Source of the DNA: Mytilinidion resinicola
Taxonomy: Eukaryota > Ascomycota > Dothideomycetes > Mytilinidiales > Mytilinidiaceae
Assembly (NCBI RefSeq): GCF_010093595.1
Contig: NW_022985473.1
Coordinates: 248,001-312,000 of the forward strand
Direction: 5' to 3'
DNA length: 64,000 nucleotides
This document shows, one piece after another, positions 21,004-33,361 of the stretch (position 1 is the first letter of the stretch; every line of letters starts with the position of its first letter). The notes beneath the pieces are model-generated. The model made no database searches and was not told the DNA's origin. It saw only the letters and a program-made list of their open reading frames with translations. Position numbers and translations under genes: made by a program.

Positions 21004-22727
21004 GGGCGCGTGTGGCTTGTGGATGAGCATGTGCGGGGGGATCTTTGGCAAGCTGGGGATTTGTGAGGCGTGCATGATACATAGCTGGGGCCAGCAAGAC
21101 GGCGAGGGTCTGGGGATGCAGTTCGTGGAAGAAGTTCAGCCACTGCAGGAGCTCGAGCTCGAGGCGTGGCTCTGTACATACATAGTAAACAGCCTCCCTG
21201 CTGCGTCGACGCACGCTTGCAGCCCCACTAGCCTCTGTGGGAGCCTCTGCAGGGGCAATTCTGGTGATGGCATTCGCGTTATCAGTGTCGAAAATCTCGG
21301 CATGCCGACGCATTCCGCGAGTCCGACGTGAGGATATTCAGAATGTCGGGCTCAGATTGTGCCATGGCCGCGATAGGAAGCTCGGGAACGCTGGCATCGA
21401 CGCTGGGCCGTACGATGGCCTCATATGGCCTCAGCGACGGGCCTGATGGCGGCATCGAGGACTGCTCTAGGGCTGCCGTTCGGCGTCCGAATCAGTCCTC
21501 TTCGGCATTATCAGTCCGCAATGCTGGCTGCATGTGTGTATCAAAAAGCTTGTTTCTCGGCTGCAGGGCGTGTGGCGCTGCGAGCAGACGTCGCAGGCCC
21601 CCTAGCCTGCACCATTTGCTGCCCGTCTCCCGCACTGGAGTACCACGCAGCACGCTCGCCAGCTCGACGTCGGCACCGGGCAGCAAGGGATTCTAGCCGG
21701 CGGCGACGAGGCGGATCTGACCACGCCCTGTGCCGCTCGTCTTTCGATGTCGCTCCTGGAGTCGTGCAGCTTCCCCGCCTTTTGATGCCCGGCCTATGGG
21801 TGCAGCAGAGGCAATCACGAGCAGACTCGCCATCTCGCAGCCCTCTTGCTCGATATGCGCCCGTCCTGGCTCCTCGACGCTGGCAGCCCCGCCGGCGCTG
21901 ACAGCAGGATAGCTCCATCTGCTCGCAATTCGCCATGGCCTGTTTCCATGACTTGTTATTAGGTAATTTTGCCCAACACATTCTGCTCAACGCCCTCCCC
22001 TAGGGATTGACTGCCCCGTCGAGTGACACTGCCATGGCTTTCCCTCCGTCTTTCTCCTGCGTCTCCGATGCTGCTGTGCGCTTTATATCGGACGGCCCAG
22101 GGCCTCGTTGCCGGGCTGCGAGACCACAGCGGCATTCCTGCTAACCTGCTCTTTGTGCGTCGTCGAGCTTCCAAGGAACCCGTCTCCCTTCTTCCTCACG
22201 CATCCCCTACACCCAGTAGGCCCCACCAGTCCGCGCCCACATTCTCTCGCCAGCGCCGTTTTGCACCGCACGTGTACCGCTGGACTGGTTCGATGTCTGC
22301 ACCCTGAGAACAATTCCCCGTTTCGCCGCCAGGAAACACGTGCCCCGTTCCACGGTCCGCTGCAGTAGCACACCGACACCGCCAGGCCCAGGAGCCTGTG
22401 TAGTCACACCACGCAGCCCGAAGAATCCCAATTTTCCACTGTTATCGCATCTCCATCTGCCTTTCACTGCCGCCTTATATCTCCACAACCACTGCCTCTA
22501 AGCCTCCTCGCCCCCCTCATCCTTGCACACTCCGGCTCAGCCCTATCTTCTCACTCTCTACTGTCTCCACCGCCCTGTAGGGGAGGCCAGGCCGCCAAGC
22601 CTGCTCCGACCAGGGTGTCGAATCCGGTCAAGCTCCCGACGGTTTTGAGCAAACTTTCCCTCGACTCACTTTCTTCCTTTGTCTACCATCTTTCCACAAG
22701 TTGGCCCTGCAGGACTCGATCCTCCGT
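21004..22727. other. Intergenic region upstream of the NmrA-like gene
   Basis: About 1.7 kb, GC-rich to 22.4 kb. Open frames on both strands here (for example 21425-21990) overlap each other, are Arg/Ala/Ser-rich and show no motif, so I treat them as chance frames. The last part is pyrimidine-rich, as in many fungal core promoters. Confidence 0.55.
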
Positions 22728-23882
22728 ATGCCTACTAAGACCATTGTCACCGTCAACAGCAATGGGCGCCAGTCGGCAAGCCTCATCCGCGTTGCATCTG
22801 CGGTAGGATGGCAGGTCCGCGCTCAGATGCGTGACAAGAACGGAATAGTGGCTGAAGAACTCTCGGAACTGCCCAACGTCACTGTCTTCATCGGCGCCTT
22901 GGAGGACCCCAAATTCCTGGCGAACCTGTTCAAGAATGCGCAGCTGGCCTTCATCAACACGACGCATTGGGGAGACGAGGTTGCCATTGGCCGGTCATTA
23001 GCCGATGCGGCGAAAAAGGCTGGAATCCAACACTACATTTTCAGCAGCATGCCCGATCACTCCATCTACAATGAGAACTGGAAGGCATTGCCGATGTGGG
23101 CGCAGAAGTACACGGTTGAGAACTACATTCGCCAAATCGGGCTTCCAGCCACGTTTGTCTACTGCGGAATCTACCACAACAACTTCACCAGCCTCAACTA
23201 CCCGCTGTTCAGAATGGAGCTCCAAGACGACGGCAGCTTTGTCTGGCGAGCACCGTTCCATCCCGATATCCCCTTGCCATGGCTGGACGCAGAGCATGAT
23301 GTGGGTCCAGCAGTTCTGCAAATCTTCAAAGAAGGTCCGCGGAAGTGGGGCGGCAAGAGGTAAGCCGTATCTCCCTCCGTCATGCTCAGCATCCCCACCC
23401 TTCCCTTTACCCCGTCTTTCCCCGACTTCCTTAGTTCCTTAGCCCCATTACCCCAACTTCTCGAGAAATGGATGACTCGTGACCATGAGCTCACATCGGG
23501 TGTTCTGAATCCTAGTGTCGCCTTGGCCTTTTCAGAGCTCACTCCCAAGGAAGTCTGCAGAGCCTTCGCTAAGGGCCTTGGCCGTCGCGTCAAGTACAAC
23601 CGCGGACCAATCGAGATCGCCGTTCCTGTGCCAGCCGGTTACCGCCATCATCTACAAGCTCTCGAGGACACTCTAGGTCGCCAATCCGCGCCGTACTTCG
23701 GCCCCGAACTCGAGAAGAACTGCACCGAGCAAGCGCTGGAGCTGTGGGAGGGCTACCGAGACATCGAGGAGTACGCCCGCGAAGTGTTCCCCGTGGAGGA
23801 GTCAGCGAATGGGTTGACGTGGATGGAGGAGGGCGAGACGGAGCAACCCGAGGTGGAGTTGGATTTCCAAGGCAGCTGCTAG
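22728..23882 (+). CDS. NmrA-like family NAD(P)-binding protein
   Basis: Rossmann-fold regulator or oxidoreductase of the NmrA/HSCARG type. Exons 22728..23359 and 23516..23882 give 332 residues, the usual length. The N-terminal strand and nucleotide loop are KTIVTVNSNGRQSASLIRVA, a variant of the family's NATGRQ motif. Further signatures are VFIGALEDPKFLANLF, GIQHYIFSSMPD, PMWAQKYTVENYIRQIGLP, then FVYCGIYHNNF. After the intron, VALAFSELTPKEVCRAFAKG matches the family's C-terminal block. The start is the ATG at 22728; the frame stays open upstream but only to a TTG. The 156-bp intron has alternative upstream acceptors (for example 23434) that would insert about 27 residues. 23515 was chosen because it restores the family spacing. 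Confidence 0.85.
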
Positions 23883-25070
23883 AAACTTCTCTTTTGCATT
23901 GCGACGGCGTTAACATTCCGGCAGGCCCTGGCTTGTAAAAGATGCCGGCATTTCATTCCGCCTGGTGATGGCGTTGGCGACCGGATCACTGGCTAGTGAC
24001 TGGGTAAGGTTGGCTGGGGAGGCTCTCTGCTCAGCTAGGGCAATTTGGAATATCCATTTCTCGGTCTTTGGTGCTGGTTTGATGCAGCAACTTCGCTGGT
24101 CGTATAGAACCACGTCGGTGCATATAGCGTGAGCGAACAGTGAGACTCATGCACGGCTTTACCAAATCAATCCGATTCAACTCATGGTTCAGGCCTGATG
24201 CTGAGAATGCCTCGGGACGACACAGCGCATGTCAATCTCTACGACTTGGTCTTGGGCACCTCATAACACTAGCTTGAGCACCATCGCCGCAACGAATCGT
24301 ACACGTCCACCTTCTCAAATATGCAGGTTGCGTATCGCTTGCAAGGTTCTTTCTTCAATCCGTATCCGAGCTCCACGTTGCAGCTTACGCCAGGAGGCCC
24401 CAATCATATGCGTACAACGCCTTGCTCTTTTCGAGGCATGCATTCTTAAGAACTCACTTCTTCCCCTCTTTTCTGCCTTGATCTGTTCTAAGCAATCTGT
24501 TCAACTCTCCTACAGCAAACAATTTCCTGACCCCAAACGATCAGTCTTACTCTTCGAACCGCATAAAAGCCTCCCTTCGATTGCAATATGCCTACACATG
24601 ACTCGTCGCTCGCTACCTAGAAAGAAATGCTAATGGAATCTACTCTCAGCGGCGCAAAGGCGGCAATGTCGCGGTAAGACCGAGTGCTGGTTCATGTAGC
24701 GCATACGCTTACGGATGTATGTAGAACTTCCCACCTTCTTCGAAACGCAACCATAAAGGGCCAAATAAACCTAAGCCTCAGCCGAACTCAAAAAGGCATG
24801 TTTAGAATTAGCAGATCAACCTGGTGGGGTGAAAAAGTGATGGGATGGGCAAGAGCTTTGGACAGGATAGCACTATGGCTGTAACAGCTTCGTTCATGCG
24901 CAACACAGAAGCAATGAATACAATAGCCTACTATTCAAATTGATTCACTCTTATCCTGACGACGCGAGAGTATTCGATGCACGTGACAGTTTGTACCCTT
25001 GCACCGCTTAGTCACCCAAAATTCGTAGCTCGCGACCCTCACCCATCTCCAAGTCGTCCATCACCCAACA
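23883..25070. other. Intergenic region between NmrA-like and bL19m genes
   Basis: About 1.2 kb. Small open frames at 24229-24633 and 24684-24884 have no recognisable features. No RNA gene seen. Confidence 0.5.
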
Positions 25071-25968
25071 ATGGCCACCCAACCCGCCTCAATGCGGCCC
25101 CTCGCCCGCCTAAACCCTCTCCTCCGCCATGCGCGCGCCTGCAACCAGCGCCGCAGCTTCCTCTCCATCACGCCGGAGGATATCCGGAAGCACAAACCGC
25201 TGCCGGGGTTTTCGTCGCTGAGTACGTCCACCTCTCCTATAGCCCAATGGTCCTCTCCTATTCCCAAAAGCGGTCTCTCGACCCCGAGAAACGCCAATCC
25301 CACTTTCTCTAGAGAAGTGAATACTGATACCGTCCCCAGCAAGCCCCCGCCAACCCGTAAAAGTAATCCCCACCTTCCCCCCCCGGCCCGCGCCCAAGCA
25401 CACCTGCCCGGATCCCGTCGCCTTCATCGAGGCCACCCAGCTTGCGCAGCTCGACCCCACGGGCGCGCGCACGCGGCTGTTCGCGAAGTACAACTCCGAG
25501 GGTGCCAAGGTCGGCGACGTGCTGCTCGTGCGGCTCAAGAACGGCGACCCGTTCGCGGGCGTGTGCATCAACATTCGGCGGCGCGGGGTGGACACGGCGG
25601 TGCTGCTGCGCGGGCAGCTGACGCGGGTTGGCGTCGAGATGTGGTATAAGATCTACAGCCCGAATGTGGAGGGCATTGAGGTGGTGCAGCGGATGCAGAA
25701 GAGGGCGAGGCGGGCCAAGTTGTATTATTTGAGGTATGTTGTGGTTGTGCTCTTGGTTGAGGGAGGGGGAGGGGGGTTTGGATTGCTCGATGGCTAACTT
25801 TGGGGGTGCAGGCAACCTAGACACGATAGAGGCTCGGTGGAGAATGTGGTGAGGCAGTATATGAAGACAAGGGCGGCGTTGGGTGTGGGGACGGAGAGGA
25901 GGAAGGAGGCGGGATTGAAGCAGAAGAAAAGTAAGGGGAAGAAGAAACAGGTTGCGCCGGCGGCTTGA
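25071..25968 (+). CDS. Mitochondrial large-subunit ribosomal protein bL19m
   Basis: Structural protein of the mitochondrial large ribosomal subunit, yeast IMG1 family. Exons 25071..25221, 25340..25733 and 25812..25968 give 233 residues. The N-terminus is Arg/Ala/Leu-rich (MATQPASMRPLARLNPLLRH), as expected of a mitochondrial presequence. The bL19 core begins at TCPDPVAFIEATQLAQLD and continues with GAKVGDVLLVRLKNGDPFAG, VCINIRRRGVDTAVLLRGQL, TRVGVEMWYKIYSPNVEGIE and RRAKLYYLRQPRHDRGSVE. The C-terminus is a Lys-rich extension (KQKKSKGKKKQVAPAA). The second exon is strongly GC3-rich. The reading frame in front of KVIPTFPPRP was set by requiring an in-phase join at 25339. Confidence 0.9.
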
Positions 25969-26363
25969 GCGCTGTGTATTGCACACTGTCGTAGGCATGC
26001 ATAGGAAGGGGCGCTGGGCATTGGCTGTATGATATGTCTGAGCTACTGGAGAATTAGGTTCTCGAATGTATATCACCTGTATGAACGACGCCTTGTGTAG
26101 CTACTTTTGGTGGCAGACACAGATCCAAGGGGATAAACCACATCTGAATTGTATTGGGCTATCGATTGCTAGTAGGGTAAAACGGTTGTTTTCTTGCTAT
26201 TGGCCCAGCCGCCTGTCAGAAACCCCTGCAAGCGTCGACGCCTTCGCAACAAGCTCACATCTCCCACCACCTCCACCTCTCACGAGCCTCTGTACACGCG
26301 TATCCTATTAACTTTGTTGATTCAGTAACATAGATACATCAACATTACTTCTTGCACCTCTCA

Positions 26364-26816
26364 ATGCCGTGTCCTGCACTCATCCCACGCTCGGAGCTCG
26401 ACTTCAATCTCTCCAGCCTTGCGCTCACCCTCTCTGGCCCCAAAGACGACCGCGAGCGGCTAGAGCATTGCTGGGGGATTCTAGATTGCGGTGACTGTCA
26501 CCGAAGTCAGCATCATTGTGGGTGGTGTCCGATTGTAAGTGTTGTGTAGTTCTAGTGTAGTTCTGGCGTTGACTTCCTCTCATCGCGTGATCACGGCCTT
26601 TTGTTAGAAACCATTAGCTCTACTTCATTGTGTGCACTTCGTCGCAGAAAGAGACCAATTTCCTCCTTTCGAAACCATAAATAAAGTAATTTCGTAAAAG
26701 TTGCAGTGATATGTATTTCGGGTTACCCGAAACATAGTATCTCCTACGTTTCCCAGACCGTGCAACCTTTCTTTGAAGAGCCTTCCAAGTCCATCAGTCG
26801 TCCTATCATACTCCAT

Positions 26817-26849
<33 letters not shown>

Positions 26850-27456
26850 TCCTAACCACGAAACCCCCTTTATAAGCTCCACAGAACCTATATTCCATAA
26901 ACCTCCCTCTTTACCCCCCACCCCCCCCCCCCAACCCCCCCCCCCAAACTAACATTCCCACTCCTAGTCCGGAACCTGCCTCCCCCTCCCCCTCAACCCG
27001 CTCGCCCGCGCCTTCCCCCTCCTCTCCCCCATCTCGCACCACCACATCTGCGCCCTCGGCGCCGAGCGGTTCGAACTGCGCACCGCGGGATTGGGCTGCC
27101 AGGTCTCGACCATCACGTTCTTGACCAGCATCGTTACTATTCTTATCACTCTCGCTGTTTTACTTGGGAGCTGGCTGCTTATCAGGCTGGGGAGGTGGGG
27201 TATTGGTGTTTGGAAGCGGGCAAAGGGCGGGTGGGTGGTTTATGGGGATGGGAGCGAGGGTGTTTGGGTTAGGAAGGGGGAGGGGTGGGGACCGTGGTGG
27301 AGAAGGGTGAGGGGGTTGCAGAGGGAGGAGGAAGTTGTGGTTGTTCATGGGGAGGATGGGGAGCAGAGGAGGAGTTGGGCGGCGCGTTTTGGGATTGGTG
27401 GAGGTGAAGGGAGGCGGGGGGAGGAGGAGGAGGAGAGGCCGTTGCTTGGGGGTTGA
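26364..27456 (+). CDS. PSI-domain single-pass membrane protein
   Basis: Exons 26364..26534 and 26968..27456 give 219 residues. The PSI (plexin-semaphorin-integrin) Cys-rich fold is built across the intron: HCWGILDCGDC, HHCGWCPI joined to SGTCLPLPLNPLA, then HHHICALGAERFELRTAGLGC. A hydrophobic helix follows (VSTITFLTSIVTILITLAVL), then a basic and acidic tail of about 90 residues with RRAWA-like low complexity. No classical signal peptide is visible at the chosen start, so insertion probably relies on the internal helix. The intron is 433 bp and holds a (CT)13 tract and a long C run, but ends in a good CTAAC branch and CTCCTAG. Function in fungi is unknown. Confidence 0.8.
26822..26847. repeat. 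(CT)13 microsatellite
   Basis: Thirteen uninterrupted CT dinucleotides inside the PSI-gene intron. Confidence 0.95.
26914..26945. repeat. C-rich tract
   Basis: A nearly pure C run broken by single A positions, just upstream of the PSI-gene branch site. It would act as a polypyrimidine tract and is likely length-variable. Confidence 0.85.
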
Positions 27457-27995
27457 TGGGGGTTGGATAGTTAGGTTTGATATTGTATGACGCAACGACG
27501 CCTATTAGGTACTTGTTTTATCCCTATTTATTGTATTTACTCCCATTACTCCCATTACTCACACTCCTAATGACTCATCCCACTACCATAAATCTGTTGG
27601 CTGAAAAAGTACGCCCGCCTAAGATCAGGGGGGCCGAAAAATGAGAGACGTTACATATTCCAACAAAACCCTCCCTAAGTGCGGGCCGATGTATGAGCTG
27701 GAGAGAAAGAGGATTACCGCTAGAGCGTTACCTACTGAGTTTACACGAATATCCGTCCAACCTTCTTGCTTGTATGTCGACTGCAACAATGGGGAGCTGC
27801 ATCTGCCATGCATCGCCGCCCTCGCGTGTGAACTCGCGAGACTCTGTAGAGCATAACATGCGGGGGGCAGTAGCTGGGTCAATCACGTGTTGGATCTCCA
27901 CCGCTCGAAGTATTTACGATGAATTTCCAAGAAGAGGAATTGCGTGGTATCTAAGATTACAATAGCAATAGCGACAGACAGCGAGCATGCTCCGT
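27457..27995. other. Convergent intergenic region
   Basis: Lies between the 3' ends of the PSI gene and the rhodopsin-fold gene. AT-rich, with terminators expected. No gene seen. Confidence 0.55.
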
Positions 27996-29593
27996 CTAAA
28001 ACATATTCGTCTTAATCTCCGTCGTGACCACAATCTTCTGATCCAGCTTCCCGCCCTTCCCCCCCACCGACGCCTCGCTCTCATCATCCACCGAAACGCC
28101 TTCTATCTCAACCGAGTTCAGCCCCTTAAAGCCGTGCACAATCGCATCCCGCGACCCCGTGCGCTCCATATCCTCCAGATCCACAGCCGCCTCATGCTCC
28201 GACTTCCCCGTGCCATACCACCTCCTCCTCTCCCTCTCCCCCGTCCCCGACCTATTCTGCATGCTCTTCTTAACCGACACAAACGCCTTCCACCCGAAGA
28301 TCTTCCTCAGCAGCGGCCACCAGCACATCAGATTCGCGACCATGACGCTCACACTCGCCTCCCGGATATGCCACACCATGTACACCGTGGTGCCCGGCAG
28401 CGTGAAGTTATAGTACTTGTTCAGAAACGCGGCCAAGATGACGAACACGCCCATGCTGAAGACGCCGAGCAGCGCGGCCTTCTTCGCGGGCTTGACGCTG
28501 GCTTTCAGGATCATGGGGATCGGGATGGCCAGCATGAGCGCGTCCGAGGAGATGTTGAAGACGGTCTGGATGATGCAGTACGTGTGGTAGGTGGTGCATT
28601 GCGTGCTGTAGGGGAAGATGGACCAGTACTGCGAGAAGGGCCGGCAGAGGATGAAGAGGGGGATTTCGGTGGCGATGAAGCCGACGACGACGTAGCCGAT
28701 GACGATTTTGACGAAGAAGTTTTGGAAGGTGCGGCGGCTGCGGGGGGTGTTAGCTTCGGTTTGAGGGGTTTTGGGATCGGAGGTTTGTAGAGTGGGAGGA
28801 TGGAGAGGATTGAGGTGGATTGAAGATTTTAAAGGATGCGGAAATTGAGGGGCATGTGAGATTTTGAGAGTTTGTAGAGGACATTGAGGGATGTGTAAGT
28901 TGGGTGATGTATGGGGGCGGGAGGGATTGTGATACTGAAATTTTCGGAGGATCGAGCGGCTTGTGAGTGGAGGATACTGAAGGCTAAGGAAATAGAAAGT
29001 TCGGACGAAGTATGGGAGGTATGGGAAGGTTGGTTGACAAGTTGGAAGTTGCGAGACTCACCTCATCTGGTAACTTTGGAGACAAGTTAGATCTGTGTTG
29101 TATGTGTCATGGAGGTTAGGATAGACTTACTATAGCGTACACAAACATGCCTTCACGCCCCATAATGTAACCAGATAGCATTGGTTAGACCCAACCACAA
29201 TTTTGCTTCCACGGATCCGGCTGGCAACATCGTGAGCGTTCGCGAGTATCTCTGCGCGCATGGCGGGGTCATATTCGTTGGTGCCAAAGTGACCAGATAG
29301 CTGTATGAGGATAAGGAGCGTGGTATAGCAGCCCTACGCCTATCAGTATTCAAAGGCCGTATGTGAAGCTTGTGAATGTGCTAACAAAGGTCACGATCAT
29401 CACATAGTCATCCGGCTGGAGGTTTAATATGGACTTTTTCGCAATTGCTCGCGACCATCTAGTAATGTTAGGACGTGGTAAGGTAGTCATAAAGTTGATA
29501 TACTTACATTCGCCCGATGAAAAGAAAGAAGCTAATCGCCCAGAACACCACGGACTCAACAATCAACTGACGGGTTGTAGGGTCAGGATGCAT
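27996..29593 (-). CDS. Fungal rhodopsin-fold (PTH11-related) seven-helix membrane protein
   Basis: Plasma-membrane protein of the fungal 'rhodopsin domain' family. Exons 29508..29593, 29386..29458, 29131..29333, 29062..29073 and 27996..28737 give 371 residues. Helix 1 is LIVESVVFWAISFFLFIGR. LQPDDYVMIVTF joins GCYTTLLILIQLSGHFG. Family signatures are QCYLVTLWGVKACL, CRPFSQYWSIFP, QTVFNISSDALMLAIPIPMI, FSMGVFVILAAFLNKYY and REASVSVMVANLMCWWPLL. The cytoplasmic tail is charged. Two features are unusual: a 12-nt microexon (29062..29073) needed to give KACLCTLYYQMSRRTF, and a 324-bp intron after it. The donor at 29385 (GTTAGC) is weak. Likely a receptor-like or surface-sensing protein; no ligand can be inferred. 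Confidence 0.82.
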
Positions 29594-30494
29594 GTTGTTT
29601 TGCGTTCTTCTTTATTCCGAGGGGTATAATATGGTTTGCCTAGGGCGAGTAATCTACAGGCGTCCACGCCCTGAATATTCCAGAAGATTGCATAAATAGA
29701 AAGACGAGTCCCAGTAGAGAAGGTCTGCTCGTAAACACGTGGGAATGTCGACTTCGATCCTGCCGGCGTCTTGATATAAACCCACAGCCATGGAACCGAG
29801 TCGACCCCATGCCCTGATAATCCTCCCGGGGGGGTATTGGAGAAAGATAAGAAGAAAAACGACTGATAGACACTCAAAGGAAGTGCGCCGTGCCGCAGCA
29901 CCAACGGGTGAGCAGTGCCACAATCCACTAACGCAGAATCATACTGTGGGCCGCGGTGTGCCGCGGTCAGCCCCAGAGTATGTATGATATGAGAAGGCCT
30001 ATCCGCCTCCAGGACAAGAAAATGCAGTCACCCAAAAAGGACTCGGCGTGCTTCGTAGGGAGCCAGGCCCATCTCCTTATCATCTTCTCCCAGGCCTGCG
30101 TCGTGGGGCCGCGTTGACGACAATGTCCATACCGCTATAGGAAGGGCCAAGTCGAAATTGCAAATAGCGGGAGGATGGCCGCGTGGGATGGCCGCATGCA
30201 CACGTAGAAACTAGGCGATCCCCCTCGAACGGGCCCGCGCCGAAGCGCAAGGGGAGATTCAGGCACAACATGGCACCGCGTGGTGGTGGCGGGGAGAAAG
30301 TCGATCCCTGCGGCTCGGAGGGCGCCGATCACCGGATGGCCCCAGTGGCCCCATGCCCACACCAGGAACACGGCTTCACAGCATCACGACAGGCCTGACA
30401 AGAGTACCTCACATGGCCAAGCGACTTTGCAGATGCCATTAGCCTCGGGCGTCCTAGTGTGTGTCTCGAAACAGTTCACACCGAAATAGGTACC
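29594..30494. other. Intergenic region
   Basis: Upstream region of the rhodopsin-fold gene and 3' flank of PWP2. GC-rich around 30.1-30.4 kb. Open frames on both strands overlap without motifs. No gene called. Confidence 0.5.
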
Positions 30495-33361
30495 TCAATC
30501 CAGGCCTACCCACTCCCCCTCATCGTCCATATCCTCGCTGTCGGGGCCCAAGTCGCTCCCTTCGTCCACCTCAAACTCTAGTCTCTTCTCCTGTACCTCC
30601 TCTCCAATGAGAGGTTGTGCGAGCAGGTACTCGATCCTGTACACATTCTCGTCTGCCAGTCTGGCCAATTCGGTCTGAATTCGAACAACAGCCTTCTGTA
30701 AACTTCGCAGTTCTGCGTCCAGGGTGCCCTTGTTCTCTTTCAACCATCGACCGTGCTTGCTCAGAAGCGCTTCGATCCATATCAGGTTGAACTCAAGATG
30801 AGGGCTCTCGTCCGCCTGCAAGGCTGCAAATCGCAACAAACGTGCGAGATAGACAGCGGGCATGTCCCTCACGACGAGAGGGATATCGGAGATTGGTGTA
30901 GCCTCGTAGACGCGCCGAATAAGTGCGCGTTCATTGAGTCGGAAAGCCATGACCAGTGCTTTGAGAAAGTCTCGCTGCCTCAGCGTCTCGAGGGTGCTTT
31001 CGGGTGTGACAGTGATATCGAGATCGAACGGATCAAACAGAAGGGCAGTGTCCAGGGAGTAGATCAGCAGGCCTTCTGTTGATGCTGCACAGAATGCTCT
31101 GCCGGTGGGCGCAAATGCAACAGCAGGGACGCGCACTTCCGGTCTCGTCCTACGAGTGGCAGCATCCCCGCGTGTTGCACCAGGCAGGCTCCGGTCGAGG
31201 CGATCCTCGAGGTCAGATGCCTCCCCCTGATCGTCAATCAGGCCTCTCGGCCCAGCCTCAGTGAGAAGCTTACTGTTCAGGAACTCTTGCGTTCCATCTA
31301 GAGATAGGTTGACCGAGACGGTGTACTTCTTAGCCAAAACACCTGACTGCACGTCATACAGGCAGATGTACTTGCTATTGCCTCCAGCTAAGACACAGGT
31401 GCCGTCAGCACTGTATGTGACGGTGGTGAAGCTTTTCGTGCCTGCTACGTTTGCAGCAGTGCGACGATCCGTCAGTTTGCGACCGCCAGAGACATCACGA
31501 CGAGCGTCGATTCCGTTCTGTTGGGATGCCTCGGATACGGACCAGAAGGTAAGTTGGCCATCGAGAGTTGTGACAGCGATCTGTTTCGAATCGGGACGGA
31601 AAGCAACGCATAAAACGTCAGCCATGAGTTGCAGCGGCTCACTGGTTTGAGTTCGCGCGAATATACTCCATATCCGGACCGTGTGGTCCCAGCTACCGCT
31701 GACCAACGCGCTGCTATCTGGGGCGAAAGCGAGTGACGATACGGGTCCTTCGTGGCCGGTGAGCTGATCTAATAGCTGGCCTGTTTGGACCGACCAGATA
31801 TGGATATCGAACGAGTCGATAGATCCAGCACATATAACCTCTCCGCTTGGATCTACAGCCAAAGATGAAAATGACAGCCTAGTTGGGGCAGTGAACGTCC
31901 GGAAATTTCGATATCGTATGAGGTCCCATGCTCGGACTGAGCCGTCGAGACTCGATGTGAATAGAACGTTCCCCCTCTTTGCGAATTCGCAGGCTGTGAC
32001 GCCGCTGGTATGTTCAGTGAAGGTTACAATGCAGAATCCAGAGTTTACGTCCCAGACTTTGATCTTCCCGTCGTCTGCTGTGGTGATAATCTTTTGCCCG
32101 TCTGGAGAGTACGCAATGGAATTCATCGAATCGTAATGGCCCTGCTGCTTCAGGATGTATGACTCGGACTGCCACTCCCAAACTAAGAGCTGGCCTAATT
32201 TTGACGCGCCAAAAGCGAGCCATTCACCAGTCTTGTTAATGGCTACATAGTCGATGTCGTTTTGTGAAATACTGCAAAAATCAGCTATTGGCCATGTCTC
32301 CCACTAGGAGAAGCATACCTTAGAGTTTGGATCGTGCTGAACTCGGGTAATTCGTAGATACCGAATATGCCGTTGGAGAATCCCGTCACTAGGAGATTCG
32401 ATTCGGCGTGAAATGCTGCGCACGTTACGTTGGCGTTATTTTGCATGAAGTAATGCCTGTCGGTAATTCTCCACTGCATGTTATCGTCACCCATTTCTGC
32501 ATCCTCTGTCGCATTTGGTCGCAACACGTAATTCCACTGGAAGAGTGCGCCGTCTTTGCTGACGGTGTATATCTACGAAGCGTAAGCGGTCAGTTCTGAG
32601 GCCGCTCAGGACATCAGTCGTACCCACCGTTTCCTGGTCTTTTGAGAACCAAGCTCCCACGACCCCTTGTCGATGGCCACCTAGTGTAGTAGGTACGAAG
32701 CCTTCCTCGGGATTTAGACTCCACATCCTGGTGGTCAAATCTTTGGAGGCGGTCAAGAAAAAGCGCGAGTCTCTCGACCATTCTATGCTTTGTATTTCGT
32801 CGAAGTGTCCTGCGTGGGAGTGATGTCGTACGAAAGGCGCAAACTCAAGGTCACCGTCTGCTACGTCAGGTGTTGATGGTGTATGCCATACTTCCACTCT
32901 CCGGCCAATGGCTACGGCGAAGTGTCGACCTGAGGGCGCAAACGAGAGGGCGGTCACTTCGCCCTTGAAGGCGAAGTGGTAGAGAGCGACTCTCCGGGGG
33001 AGGTTGGTGAGGATTGCGCGACCATCTTCGTCGACGGAGAGAAGAAGATTCCCTCGAGGATTGAGGGCGAGGCGGGCGATGTTCCGTCGGTGGGCGAACG
33101 GGAGGGTATATGACTTGTTACTACAGCACAATGAGCATTCGTGGCGTAGAAACATAACGCGAGCGAGTTGTTTTCATACTTGACGAGATCGAACACAGAG
33201 ACTCGATTTCCAACGGGCGAAAGAAGGCAGGTTCCGTCGGGCGCAAAGAGCAGGTTGCCTCTGCTGTAGACAGTGCCCAGCAGATTGGAGAACTAAGGCG
33301 CGCATTAGATAGAGTGAATCAAAAGCGGTCTCTTGGCACTTACCTTGAATTCAGTCTTCAT
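30495..33361 (-). CDS. PWP2: Periodic tryptophan protein 2 (PWP2/Utp1), UtpB subunit
   Basis: Nucleolar WD40 scaffold of the UtpB subcomplex of the small-subunit processome, needed for 18S rRNA processing. Exons 33344..33361, 33180..33292, 32628..33120, 32319..32572 and 30495..32271 give 884 residues, the normal length. The first exon is only six codons (MKTEFK). Two beta-propellers are recognisable: NKSYTLPFAHRRNIARLALN, SIEWSRDSRFFLTASKDLTT, YVAINKTGEWLAFGASKLGQ, GHYDSMNSIAYSPDGQKIIT and VSGSWDHTVRIWSI. The PWP2 C-terminal domain follows (LRQRDFLKALVMAFRLNE, RLLRFAA, ADENVYRIEYLL), and the protein ends in an acidic tail. All introns are 47-59 bp. It is divergent from the septin gene. Confidence 0.97.

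Noticed and set aside
21425..21990. Overlapping open frames on both strands, 150-160 codons
   Set aside because: They overlap each other, are Arg/Ala/Ser-rich without motifs, and lie in GC-rich intergenic sequence where long chance frames are expected.
22701..22727. Upstream start for the NmrA-like gene
   Set aside because: The frame extends upstream but only to a TTG; the first ATG is at 22728 and family proteins begin there.
27987..28790. Long plus-strand open frame (267 codons) rich in Arg, His, Leu, Asp
   Set aside because: It is antisense to the last exon of the rhodopsin-fold gene, whose minus-strand frame shows clear transmembrane motifs. GC-rich third positions create the shadow frame.
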